A DNA stretch of 11,333 nt, taken from assembly GCA_035495815.1 (NCBI GenBank), contig DATJFH010000145.1:1-11333 (forward strand), read 5' to 3'. The notes under the pieces are model-generated. The model worked only from the letters and a program-made list of their open reading frames with translations. It ran no database searches and was not told the DNA's origin. The position numbers and the translations under genes were made by a program. This DNA is from DATJFH01 sp035495815. GTDB lineage: Bacteria; Acidobacteriota; Terriglobia; Bryobacterales; Bryobacteraceae. Shown here in pieces: positions 1-6,877 of this stretch (the stretch's first letter is position 1; every line of letters begins with the position of its first letter).

Positions 1-1
1 G

Positions 2-2038
2 CTGGTGATCTGGCAGGTGTCCTTCAAATTCGACGAATATCCGGAAAATCTCAGCCAGACGTTCATCTTCCTGGCTGTGTCGACGCTAATTTTCGTTCTC
101 ACGATTACCCTGGGATTCATTCTCTTTCGCGACGGAATCAAGCTCGTCATCCGCAGCCGGCACAATCGCGAGGGATCGCGAATCGAATCGAAGCTGTATT
201 TCGGGGCGCTGGCCTTGAGCTTCATGCCGGTCTGTTTCCTGGTGGCTTTCAGCTACATGGTTCTGAATCGCCAGGTGGAGAAGTGGTTTTTCAGGCCGGC
301 GGAGAACGTGAAGCTGAATTATCAGGCGATCGACCGGGCCTTCGACAAGGAACTTCGCGAAAAGCTGGAGCTGCAGGCGGCAGCCCTGGCCGGACGCGCG
401 CAGGCGGGCCAGACGGGGTTTCTACAGAGCGTCTGCCGGGAGTGGAACCTGGCCGCGGTCGAGATTGCTTCAATCCCGGGAGGGGACGTCATCGCGCGAT
501 GCGGCGATCCGGCCGCGCTCCGGTCGCCGCGCAAGAACATCCGCACGGCTCGGGTCGGTATACACGAAGGAACTCCGGAAGCCGCGTCGATCTCGATTGC
601 GGCGAAGGTTCCCTTGGATATAGCCGCGGCCCAGGCCCAGATCGAAACTTATCTCAAACGGATCGACGAACTCGACCGGCAGAAGAAGAGCGTACGCAGT
701 TTCTACATCATGATGCAGGCGCTGATCGCGCTGTTCACGCTGTTCGTGAGCACCTGGATTGCCCGTCTGCTGGCGCGGCAGATCAGCGGTCCCATCGCCG
801 CGCTGCTGCGGGCCGCCGACGCGGTGGGCGAGGGGAATTTCAGTTATCGCGTCGAGGTGGGCGCCATCGACGAGTTGGCCGGGATGGTGCGCGGATTCAA
901 TGCCATGACACGCCAGCTTCAGGCCAACCGCGACGAGCTCGAAGCCCGCCGCCGGTTCAGCGAGGCCATTCTCGAGAGCATCCCCAACGGCGTGATCTCC
1001 GTATCCGCCGACGGCCGCATTCAGAAAGTGAACCGAGCTCTGAGCAAGATCTTTCCCCAGGCCGTAGTGGAGCGTGCCCGCCGGCTGGAGGATTTGTTTC
1101 CCCGGGAAGATACGGCCGAGCTGCGCTACATGATGAAGCGGGCCCGCCGGACCGGGTCCACCTCACGGGAAATGGAACTGCGGACGGATAAGCAAACGCT
1201 GCACCTGGCGATCACGGTCTCGGCGCTCGACGAACGGCTCACTTCGGCTTTTGTGATCGTGCTCGAGGACACCAGTGATTTGCTGCGGGCGCAGAAGGCG
1301 GCCGCCTGGCGCGAGGTGGCGCGGCGCATCGCGCACGAGATCCGCAACCCGCTGACGCCAATCGCTCTTTCGGCGGAGCGCATCGGACGGCAGGTCGAGC
1401 GCCTGGGGCTGCCAACCGAAACCTCCCGCATCCTGCGGGAATGCACGGCCATCATCGGCAAGGAGGTGGAATCCGTCAAGAGCCTGGTCAGCGAATTCTC
1501 CCAATTCGCCAGGTTCCCGACGGCGCAGCTTTCGCGCTGCGACCTGAACGTCGTAGTGAACGATGCGCTGTCCGTGTTCCGCGGCAGGCTGGACGGGATT
1601 CATGTGAAGTCGCATCTCACCCAGGGACTGCCGGCGGTCCTGGTGGATTCCGAGCAGTTCAAGCGGGTGGTGGTGAATCTGGTGGACAATGCCGCCGAAG
1701 CCATGCAGAACTCGCTGATCAAAGAGCTTCGGATCTCGACGCAGTCCGGCGCCGGAGATACCGTCGACCTGGTGGTTGCCGACACGGGATGCGGCGTCTC
1801 CGCCGAAGACAAGGAGCGCCTCTTTCTTCCCTACTTCTCCACGAAAGGCCGCGGCACCGGACTCGGTCTGGCGATCGTGAATCACATCGTTTCCGAGCAC
1901 AATGGCGTCATACGGGTGGAAGATAACCAGCCCGTGGGCGCCCGGTTCACGGTGGAGATTCCGATCTTTGTGGAACCCGACGAGCCGAAGGCGGCTCCCG
2001 CCGAGGCCGCAGCCGATCCGCTGGTTGTCCGTCCATGA
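2..2038 (+). CDS. ntrY: NtrY-like membrane sensor histidine kinase (5' end cut by window edge)
   Basis: Sensor kinase of a two-component system, probably phosphorylating the regulator encoded next to it. Numbering from the GTG at 5, I see membrane segments near residues 19-42, 64-86 and 233-255, an extracytoplasmic sensor region at about 87-232, a HAMP domain at about 256-308, a PAS domain at about 315-430, and the phosphoacceptor H444 in an HEIRNPLTPI H-box (with E445 and N448 as in kinase/phosphatase H-boxes). The ATPase part has N562 (VDNAAEAM), D593 (DTGCG) and a GTGLGLAI box near 616-626. The H-box wording and the HAMP-PAS order are typical of NtrY. The frame is open through the left edge. 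The basic loop between the first two membrane segments must be cytoplasmic, which puts codon 1 outside the membrane, so at least one further membrane segment is probably missing upstream. What it senses is not visible; NtrY relatives respond to nitrogen or redox state. Confidence 0.9.
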   Translation: MVIWQVSFKFDEYPENLSQTFIFLAVSTLIFVLTITLGFILFRDGIKLVIRSRHNREGSRIESKLYFGALALSFMPVCFLVAFSYMVLNRQVEKWFFRPAENVKLNYQAIDRAFDKELREKLELQAAALAGRAQAGQTGFLQSVCREWNLAAVEIASIPGGDVIARCGDPAALRSPRKNIRTARVGIHEGTPEAASISIAAKVPLDIAAAQAQIETYLKRIDELDRQKKSVRSFYIMMQALIALFTLFVSTWIARLLARQISGPIAALLRAADAVGEGNFSYRVEVGAIDELAGMVRGFNAMTRQLQANRDELEARRRFSEAILESIPNGVISVSADGRIQKVNRALSKIFPQAVVERARRLEDLFPREDTAELRYMMKRARRTGSTSREMELRTDKQTLHLAITVSALDERLTSAFVIVLEDTSDLLRAQKAAAWREVARRIAHEIRNPLTPIALSAERIGRQVERLGLPTETSRILRECTAIIGKEVESVKSLVSEFSQFARFPTAQLSRCDLNVVVNDALSVFRGRLDGIHVKSHLTQGLPAVLVDSEQFKRVVVNLVDNAAEAMQNSLIKELRISTQSGAGDTVDLVVADTGCGVSAEDKERLFLPYFSTKGRGTGLGLAIVNHIVSEHNGVIRVEDNQPVGARFTVEIPIFVEPDEPKAAPAEAAADPLVVRP

Positions 2039-3399
2039 AAGGCGTTCGGGTTCTGGTAGTCGACGACGAGCCGGGCATTCGCCAGTCGCTGGGAGGCGTG
2101 CTCGAGGACGAGGGCTTCTCGGTGCAGACGGTGGATAGCGCCGAAGCCTGCCTCGCGGAGCTTGGCCGGCACAGCTACGAACTGGTCCTGCTGGATATCT
2201 GGCTCCCCGGCGTTGACGGGCTGGAGGCGTTGTCGCGCATTCAGGAGATCCCGTTGCCCGACCGGCCGTCGGTGGTGATGATTTCCGGGCACGGCAACAT
2301 CGAAACCGCCGTGCGGGCGACCAAGCTCGGGGCGTTCGACTTTCTCGAGAAGCCGCTCTCGATCGAGAAGGTAACAGTCGTGGCCGGCAACGCCGTCAAG
2401 CAGCGCAGGCTGGAAATCGAGAACAGCCGGCTACGGGAAAACAACCAGTCGAAGTACCGGATTATCGGCGTCAGCGTACCGATGAAGGCCCTGCGGCAGC
2501 AGATGGCGCTCATGGCGGGGACCAACGGCCGGGTCCTGATTTACGGCGAAAGCGGCACGGGCAAGGAGCTGGTGGCGCATGCCATCCACGCCATGAGCCA
2601 GCGCGCCGGAGCCGCGTTCATCGAGGTGAATTGCGCCGCCATTCCGGAGGATCTCATCGAAAGCGAGCTCTTCGGCCACAACCGCGGCAGCTTCACAAGC
2701 GCGCACGAATCGAAGATCGGCAAGTTCCAGAAGGCCGACTCGGGAACGCTGTTTCTCGACGAGGTTGGCGACATGAGCCTCCGGACGCAGGCAAAAGTGC
2801 TGAGGGCGCTCGAGGAGCAGCGCTTCGAGCCGGTAGGCGCGGCCGAATCGGTGCAGGTGGATGTGCGGGTGATTGCCGCCACCAACAAGAACCTGGAAGA
2901 GGAGATCGAGCGCGGCAATTTCAGGGAGGATCTTTTCTACCGCCTCAACGTGATCCCGTTCCACATGCCGCCGCTGCGCGAGCGGGCGGAAGATATCCCG
3001 CTGCTGGCGGATTCCTTCCTGCGGGAGTTCACCACGGCTTACGGACGCAAACCCAAGGAACTGACACCCGAAGCCTACGGCATCCTTCAGGACTACCATT
3101 GGCCGGGCAACGTGAGGGAGCTTCGGAACCTGATTGAGCGGATCGTGATTTTGAATCCGCAGGTCCGGATCGACGCCCGGCACATCCCCGTGAGTGTGAC
3201 GCGGCGCAGCGTGGCCGACCGACCGTCTGACCGCTTCGGCAGCCTGCAGGAAGTCCGGGAGGCTGCCGAGCGCGAGTATATTCAGAAGAAGCTGGAAGAG
3301 GCCAATGGCAACGTCAGCCGCACGGCGGAGATGCTGGGCCTCGAACGCAGCAACCTGTACCGGAAAATGAAAACTTTGGGAATCGGCCCCAAAGAGTAA
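2035..3399 (+). CDS. ntrX: NtrX-like sigma-54-type response regulator
   Basis: DNA-binding transcription regulator of the NtrC/NtrX class, 454 aa, the usual length. The receiver domain (about 1-120) has the acidic pair D10/D11, phosphoacceptor D54 and K106. The AAA+ domain has Walker A GESGTGKE at 171-178, a loop GSFTSA at 218-223 where the family consensus is GAFTGA, Walker B with D242/E243, and an REDLFYRLNV arginine-finger segment. A Fis-type helix-turn-helix lies at about 423-450. The receiver opening (VDDEPGIRQSLGGVLEDEG) and the tail resemble NtrX more than NtrC. The ATG overlaps the kinase stop in ATGA, and I see no clear Shine-Dalgarno before it, so translation is probably coupled by reinitiation. 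It pairs with the upstream kinase. The second change in the sigma-54 contact loop (Gly to Ser) makes activity on sigma-54 uncertain; the key Thr is kept. Confidence 0.93.
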   Translation: MKGVRVLVVDDEPGIRQSLGGVLEDEGFSVQTVDSAEACLAELGRHSYELVLLDIWLPGVDGLEALSRIQEIPLPDRPSVVMISGHGNIETAVRATKLGAFDFLEKPLSIEKVTVVAGNAVKQRRLEIENSRLRENNQSKYRIIGVSVPMKALRQQMALMAGTNGRVLIYGESGTGKELVAHAIHAMSQRAGAAFIEVNCAAIPEDLIESELFGHNRGSFTSAHESKIGKFQKADSGTLFLDEVGDMSLRTQAKVLRALEEQRFEPVGAAESVQVDVRVIAATNKNLEEEIERGNFREDLFYRLNVIPFHMPPLRERAEDIPLLADSFLREFTTAYGRKPKELTPEAYGILQDYHWPGNVRELRNLIERIVILNPQVRIDARHIPVSVTRRSVADRPSDRFGSLQEVREAAEREYIQKKLEEANGNVSRTAEMLGLERSNLYRKMKTLGIGPKE

Positions 3400-3401
3400 T
3401 G

Positions 3402-3914
3402 TTAAGAAACCAGTTCGGCCGCCGGATGCGCCGCGGCAGCCTGCGCTTTGGCCGGCTTCGGACTTGCTTCAGCTCGCGTGATATCGATGCTTCCCTTGAA
3501 ATACGCTCCGTCTTCGATGACGATGCCGGCGGTCTTGATGTCTCCCACCAGGCTCGCCTTTTCGCGCAGGATAATCTTCTCCACCGCCTGGACGTTACCC
3601 TGGATCACACCGTGCACGACCACTTCGCGAGCTTTCACCGTGGCGTTCACCTTTCCGTTGGGCCCGATGGTGAGCCGATGCTGGAGCTCGATCGAACCCT
3701 GTATCTCTCCGTCTACGTAGAGTTCTTCACGGCTATGGACTTCTCCTTTCACCGTCATGGAGGATCCGATCACTCCGCCGCGGCTTGGCTGCTTCGGCTG
3801 CTCGGCGGTGGTTGCAGGGGTGGGCGCCGGACGAACGGCGGGCTCACTTGCGGGGAGGGGTCGCGGCGCGGCTTTGGGCGCGGATTCTTCTTCAGTCCTT
3901 TTGTTGTTCCACAT
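3402..3914 (-). CDS. Bactofilin family cytoskeletal protein
   Basis: Bactofilins polymerise without nucleotide into filaments or membrane-associated scaffolds that place cell-wall and envelope machinery. The protein is 170 aa from the ATG. A short basic start (MWNNKR) leads into a Pro/Ala-rich disordered segment (about 7-47). A right-handed beta-helix core follows (about 48-150), with the regular short beta repeats of the family (VKGEVHSREELYVDGEIQGSIEL and onwards), and then an Ala/Pro/Lys-rich tail. I chose the ATG at 3914: a GGAAG at 3926-3930 precedes it by 11 nt, whereas the GTG at 3926 would touch that site. The gene converges on the response regulator with only 2 bp between the stop codons, so it has its own promoter, presumably in the region shared with the divergent hydrolase. 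No membrane segment is visible. The family call is secure; the specific cellular role is unknown. Confidence 0.92.
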   Translation of the reverse strand: MWNNKRTEEESAPKAAPRPLPASEPAVRPAPTPATTAEQPKQPSRGGVIGSSMTVKGEVHSREELYVDGEIQGSIELQHRLTIGPNGKVNATVKAREVVVHGVIQGNVQAVEKIILREKASLVGDIKTAGIVIEDGAYFKGSIDITRAEASPKPAKAQAAAAHPAAELVS

Positions 3915-4065
3915 GTGGGTACACACTTCCTTTTCTGTTCAGAATCAAACTGCGGTGCTGCAACGAGAGCATTCCGATCACCACATCGATTGCTGTCTAG
4001 AATGAACAAATCACTGACGCTCAGGAACAAAATGGGCGCCTGCTGCGGAGGTAATATTTACGACC
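3915..4065. promoter_or_regulatory. Divergent intergenic region between bactofilin and hydrolase genes
   Basis: A 151-bp non-coding gap, visibly richer in A/T than the flanking genes, lies between two divergently read start codons, so it should carry a promoter for each. On the plus strand TAGAAT at 3998-4003 resembles a -10 box (5 of 6 matches) but has no good -35 partner at 16-18 bp. A GGAGG-like ribosome site sits at 4047-4051, 14 nt before the hydrolase GTG. I see no strong operator palindrome or riboswitch. Confidence 0.4.
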
Positions 4066-5139
4066 GTGTACGTTAGGGCGCTCATTACGGCGCTGGCGAT
4101 TAGTCGCGCAATTTATGCCGAAGCGCCTGTATATCAGGACAGACGGAACCTGCTCGTCTACCAGGACGGCCGCGGTAACAGCCATGAGGTGCGCACGCGC
4201 GCGGACTGGCTTCGGCGCCGTGCCCATGTTCTGGAAAATATGGAGAAGGTGATGGGGCCCAGGCCCGCCCGCAAACTTCCGGCTCCGGAAGTGACCGTGC
4301 TCGAAGAAACGCGTCTGCCGGGTTATGTGCGGCGGAAGATTACGTATTCGACAGATCAGGGGGACCGAGTGCCGGCCTATCTCCTGATCCCTGCTCACCG
4401 TTCCGGAAAGCTGCCGGCGATGCTGTGTCTGCACCAGACCACACGCATCGGGAAGGCGGAGCCTGCCGGACTGGGGACGAATCAGAATCTGGCATACGCC
4501 GCCGAACTGGCCGGGCGCGGCTACGTGACGATCGCGCCGGATTACCCGAATTTCGGCGAGTACAAATTCGATCCTTACGCAAACGGCTACGCCAGTGCGA
4601 CCATGAAGGGAATCCGGAACCACATGGGCGCGGTGGACGTGCTGGCGTCGCTGCCGGAAGTGGACCGGCGGCGGATCGGAGCGATCGGCCATTCCCTCGG
4701 CGGGCACAACGCACTGTTTGCTGCAGTCTTCGACGAGCGCATCGCGGCCGTTGTCACGAGCTGCGGGTTTACGTCATTCGCCAAATACAAGGGCGGCGAT
4801 CTCACCGGCTGGAGCCATCGCGGGTACATGCCGAGGATCGCCGAACTATTTGGCAGGGATCCGGTAAAAATGCCGTTCGACTTCAGCGAAATCCTGGCCG
4901 CCATCGCACCGCGCGCCGTCTTCGTAAACGCCCCCCGGCGCGACGACAATTTCGAGGTGACGGGAGTCGAAGACTGCGTGAGAGCGGCCCTGCCGGTATT
5001 CGACCGCGTCTACGGCAAGCGGGACAGGCTGGTGGCGGTTTATCCGGACTCGGCGCACGAGTTTCCGCCCGAGGTTCGCCGCGCCAGCTACGACTTTCTG
5101 GACCTGTGGCTGAACGGCTTGCGAATCAGTATTCGTTAG
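4066..5139 (+). CDS. Exported alpha/beta-hydrolase (esterase / dienelactone-hydrolase-like)
   Basis: A serine hydrolase, 357 aa, probably cleaving an ester or similar bond in the periplasm. The N-terminus (about 1-18, hydrophobic ALITALAIS after R4, ending near AIYA) looks like a short Sec signal peptide, though a weak one. The alpha/beta-hydrolase core shows strand and oxyanion region PAMLCLHQTT, nucleophile elbow GHSLGGH with S210, acidic residue D293 or D294 in the RRDDNF segment, and catalytic H331 in SAHEFP. This arrangement fits the acetyl-xylan-esterase/dienelactone-hydrolase side of the superfamily; the substrate cannot be read from sequence. The start is a GTG. The purine-rich site at 4047-4051 is 14 nt upstream, unusually far, and I see no better in-frame start between them. 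The 3' end overlaps the convergent propeller gene by 14 bp. The gene has its own promoter region upstream and is not in an operon with its neighbours. Confidence 0.85.
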   Translation: MYVRALITALAISRAIYAEAPVYQDRRNLLVYQDGRGNSHEVRTRADWLRRRAHVLENMEKVMGPRPARKLPAPEVTVLEETRLPGYVRRKITYSTDQGDRVPAYLLIPAHRSGKLPAMLCLHQTTRIGKAEPAGLGTNQNLAYAAELAGRGYVTIAPDYPNFGEYKFDPYANGYASATMKGIRNHMGAVDVLASLPEVDRRRIGAIGHSLGGHNALFAAVFDERIAAVVTSCGFTSFAKYKGGDLTGWSHRGYMPRIAELFGRDPVKMPFDFSEILAAIAPRAVFVNAPRRDDNFEVTGVEDCVRAALPVFDRVYGKRDRLVAVYPDSAHEFPPEVRRASYDFLDLWLNGLRISIR

Positions 5140-6823
5140 GCGGTTTGAGCAGCCCGTAAACGGCCAACCGGTTGGCGCGACCCGGCTCGGCGAAGGTCGC
5201 CAGATACACCTTACCGTTGGCGACCACCGGCGGGCAGAACTTCGCGAACATGCCGGGCCGGTCGCGACGTGGCTCCTGCTCGCTGTTCCACAACTCGCGC
5301 GAAATGTCGGAAGCGTCGAATGCCCGGAGTACGCCCGGCACCGTATCGTTGTTCGCGTCGCCGGAAGCGGGAAGGGAGGCCCAGAGCACGGCCGTGCCCG
5401 CTTTCGATCCATTCGACGAAACGGACAGAATCCCGCCTGGCATACTGTGCGCGGGCGCCATCATGGTACTGCGACCGGCAAGCACGAAGAGCCCGGCGTC
5501 CAGCCGGTATCTCTTCAGATAGTCTTCTTCGCTCCACACATAAAGGAAAACGCTGTCATTCGCGTCGCGCCAGACCACGGGCGCGCCGTGGACGTTGGGA
5601 GCCATGTTGCTGCCCGCGCTGTCCTCGCCGGCCTGCAGGTCCTGCCGCAGTTCCATGGTCCCGCGTTCGGCGAAGAAGCAGCGGCCGTCTTTCGTGCAGG
5701 CCGCCACGTAGCGGGTGTTTGGAATCAATACAGGACCGGCGGAAATGTCCAGATCCTTTTCGTTCATCAGTGCCGCGTCGGCGGGTGTGAAGCGCCGCTG
5801 CAGTTCCATCCCCGGGGCGGGACCCAGTTTCAGAATCGATTGACCCAGGTTGCGGCCTTTTTCGTCCCCATTCCCGACCGCAGCATAGATCACCTGCTTT
5901 CCATCCTCGCCGGTTTCCGACGCCAGGCCGGTGCCGCTTTGCCAAATGCCCCCTTGAGCGCCGTCAGGAGTGGTGCACACAGCCGCTACCTGGCGCAGAG
6001 TCCGGGCGTCATAGCCGAGGATCCAGCCGTGAAAATCGCGTCCGGGCTCCCCGTCGGAATGCCCGGCGAAGGCAAGATACACGACCCCGCCGGCAAGCAG
6101 CAGGCCGGGACGATTGAGCAGCTTGCGCGGAGTGAACCTTACGGTTCCGTTCTCGGCGCCGGAGCCGGTCCCCTGGCTGGTCGCCGACAGAACCACCGGG
6201 CTGCCCATTTCTCTCTTCTCGCGCCCGGTCGAAAGATCGAGAGCGTGCAGCCGGAACTGCTGCCGGTCGTTGGACTTGGATTTGGCGGCGACGTAGAGCG
6301 TGTTCGTAGCCGGATCGATCACGGGAGTCGCCACGATTCCGATGGCCGAGGAAAAGTTGTGATAGCTGTCGGGAGGATCGAGGTCCGTCACCTCGGAGCG
6401 CAAGACGGGCGGGCCGAACACCTCCTGCCCCACGCGCCAATATGGCTTCGACGCCGCCGGCGATTCGGCGTCATAGGCGTAGACGCGGTTGCTCGAGGTG
6501 GCCACATAAACGATGTCGCGGAGGCCGGCGCCTGGAATGCGCACCGCCCGGCGAATCAGCGGTTGCGCGTAGATGTCTCCCTCTACTTCGCGATCGAACA
6601 GCCGGCCGAAGTGCTGCGCGTTTACATTCCCGGTGTGAAGCGAAGTCTCGTATTGATTCCACCCCGTACGGGCGTTGTTGTACCGGTTGGTCAGGACCTC
6701 AATCCGCGCGGTCGGCTGAAAGCGCATCCCGGCCGCAGCGAAAATGAGTACCAATGTGGCGATCAGAAGGACAATCCGTTTCCGCCCGCTCACCGCAAGA
6801 CGATGTTTTTGTGGGCGGCTCAC
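5126..6823 (-). CDS. PQQ-like beta-propeller protein, exported or membrane-anchored
   Basis: A 565-aa protein. A basic N-terminus (RKR near residues 14-16) and one hydrophobic segment (about 17-33) form a signal peptide or membrane anchor. The rest is a PQQ-dehydrogenase-like beta-propeller with repeated G-x-hydrophobic-Y-A/L-A-Y-D type blade motifs: YVATSSNRVYAYDAES, LYVAAKSKSND, VYLAFAGHSDG, VIYAAVGNGDEKG, and KVYLATFAEPGRANRLAVYG near the end. The opening NNARTGWNQYET and the closing FAKFCPPVVANGKVYLATF belong to a family common in Acidobacteriota, where no enzyme activity is firmly known to me. It lacks the vicinal Cys-Cys and the GGE active-site segment of real quinoprotein dehydrogenases, so I expect a binding or scaffold role rather than catalysis. 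It lies 54 bp downstream of the PHP-protein gene on the same strand, and the two are probably co-transcribed. The start is GTG with only a poor ribosome site, so the exact start is uncertain. Confidence 0.85.
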   Translation of the reverse strand: MSRPQKHRLAVSGRKRIVLLIATLVLIFAAAGMRFQPTARIEVLTNRYNNARTGWNQYETSLHTGNVNAQHFGRLFDREVEGDIYAQPLIRRAVRIPGAGLRDIVYVATSSNRVYAYDAESPAASKPYWRVGQEVFGPPVLRSEVTDLDPPDSYHNFSSAIGIVATPVIDPATNTLYVAAKSKSNDRQQFRLHALDLSTGREKREMGSPVVLSATSQGTGSGAENGTVRFTPRKLLNRPGLLLAGGVVYLAFAGHSDGEPGRDFHGWILGYDARTLRQVAAVCTTPDGAQGGIWQSGTGLASETGEDGKQVIYAAVGNGDEKGRNLGQSILKLGPAPGMELQRRFTPADAALMNEKDLDISAGPVLIPNTRYVAACTKDGRCFFAERGTMELRQDLQAGEDSAGSNMAPNVHGAPVVWRDANDSVFLYVWSEEDYLKRYRLDAGLFVLAGRSTMMAPAHSMPGGILSVSSNGSKAGTAVLWASLPASGDANNDTVPGVLRAFDASDISRELWNSEQEPRRDRPGMFAKFCPPVVANGKVYLATFAEPGRANRLAVYGLLKPPNEY

Positions 6824-6877
6824 CTTGCAGCTTCGATAGCAAGTAAGGCGCCACTGGAATTTGGGGCAATTTCAAGT

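Noticed and set aside
2035..3399. Calling the regulator NtrC rather than NtrX
   Set aside because: The receiver opening, the NtrY-type partner kinase and the C-terminal helix-turn-helix all fit NtrX better, although the two families are close.
3910..3917. Perfect 8-bp palindrome CACATGTG over the bactofilin start codon
   Set aside because: It is short, overlaps coding sequence and is single copy here, so chance is the simplest explanation.
6824..6843. Small inverted repeat (CTTGC and GCAAG) between the PHP and propeller genes
   Set aside because: Five-base arms with a ten-base loop and no following T-run are too weak to call a terminator or attenuator.
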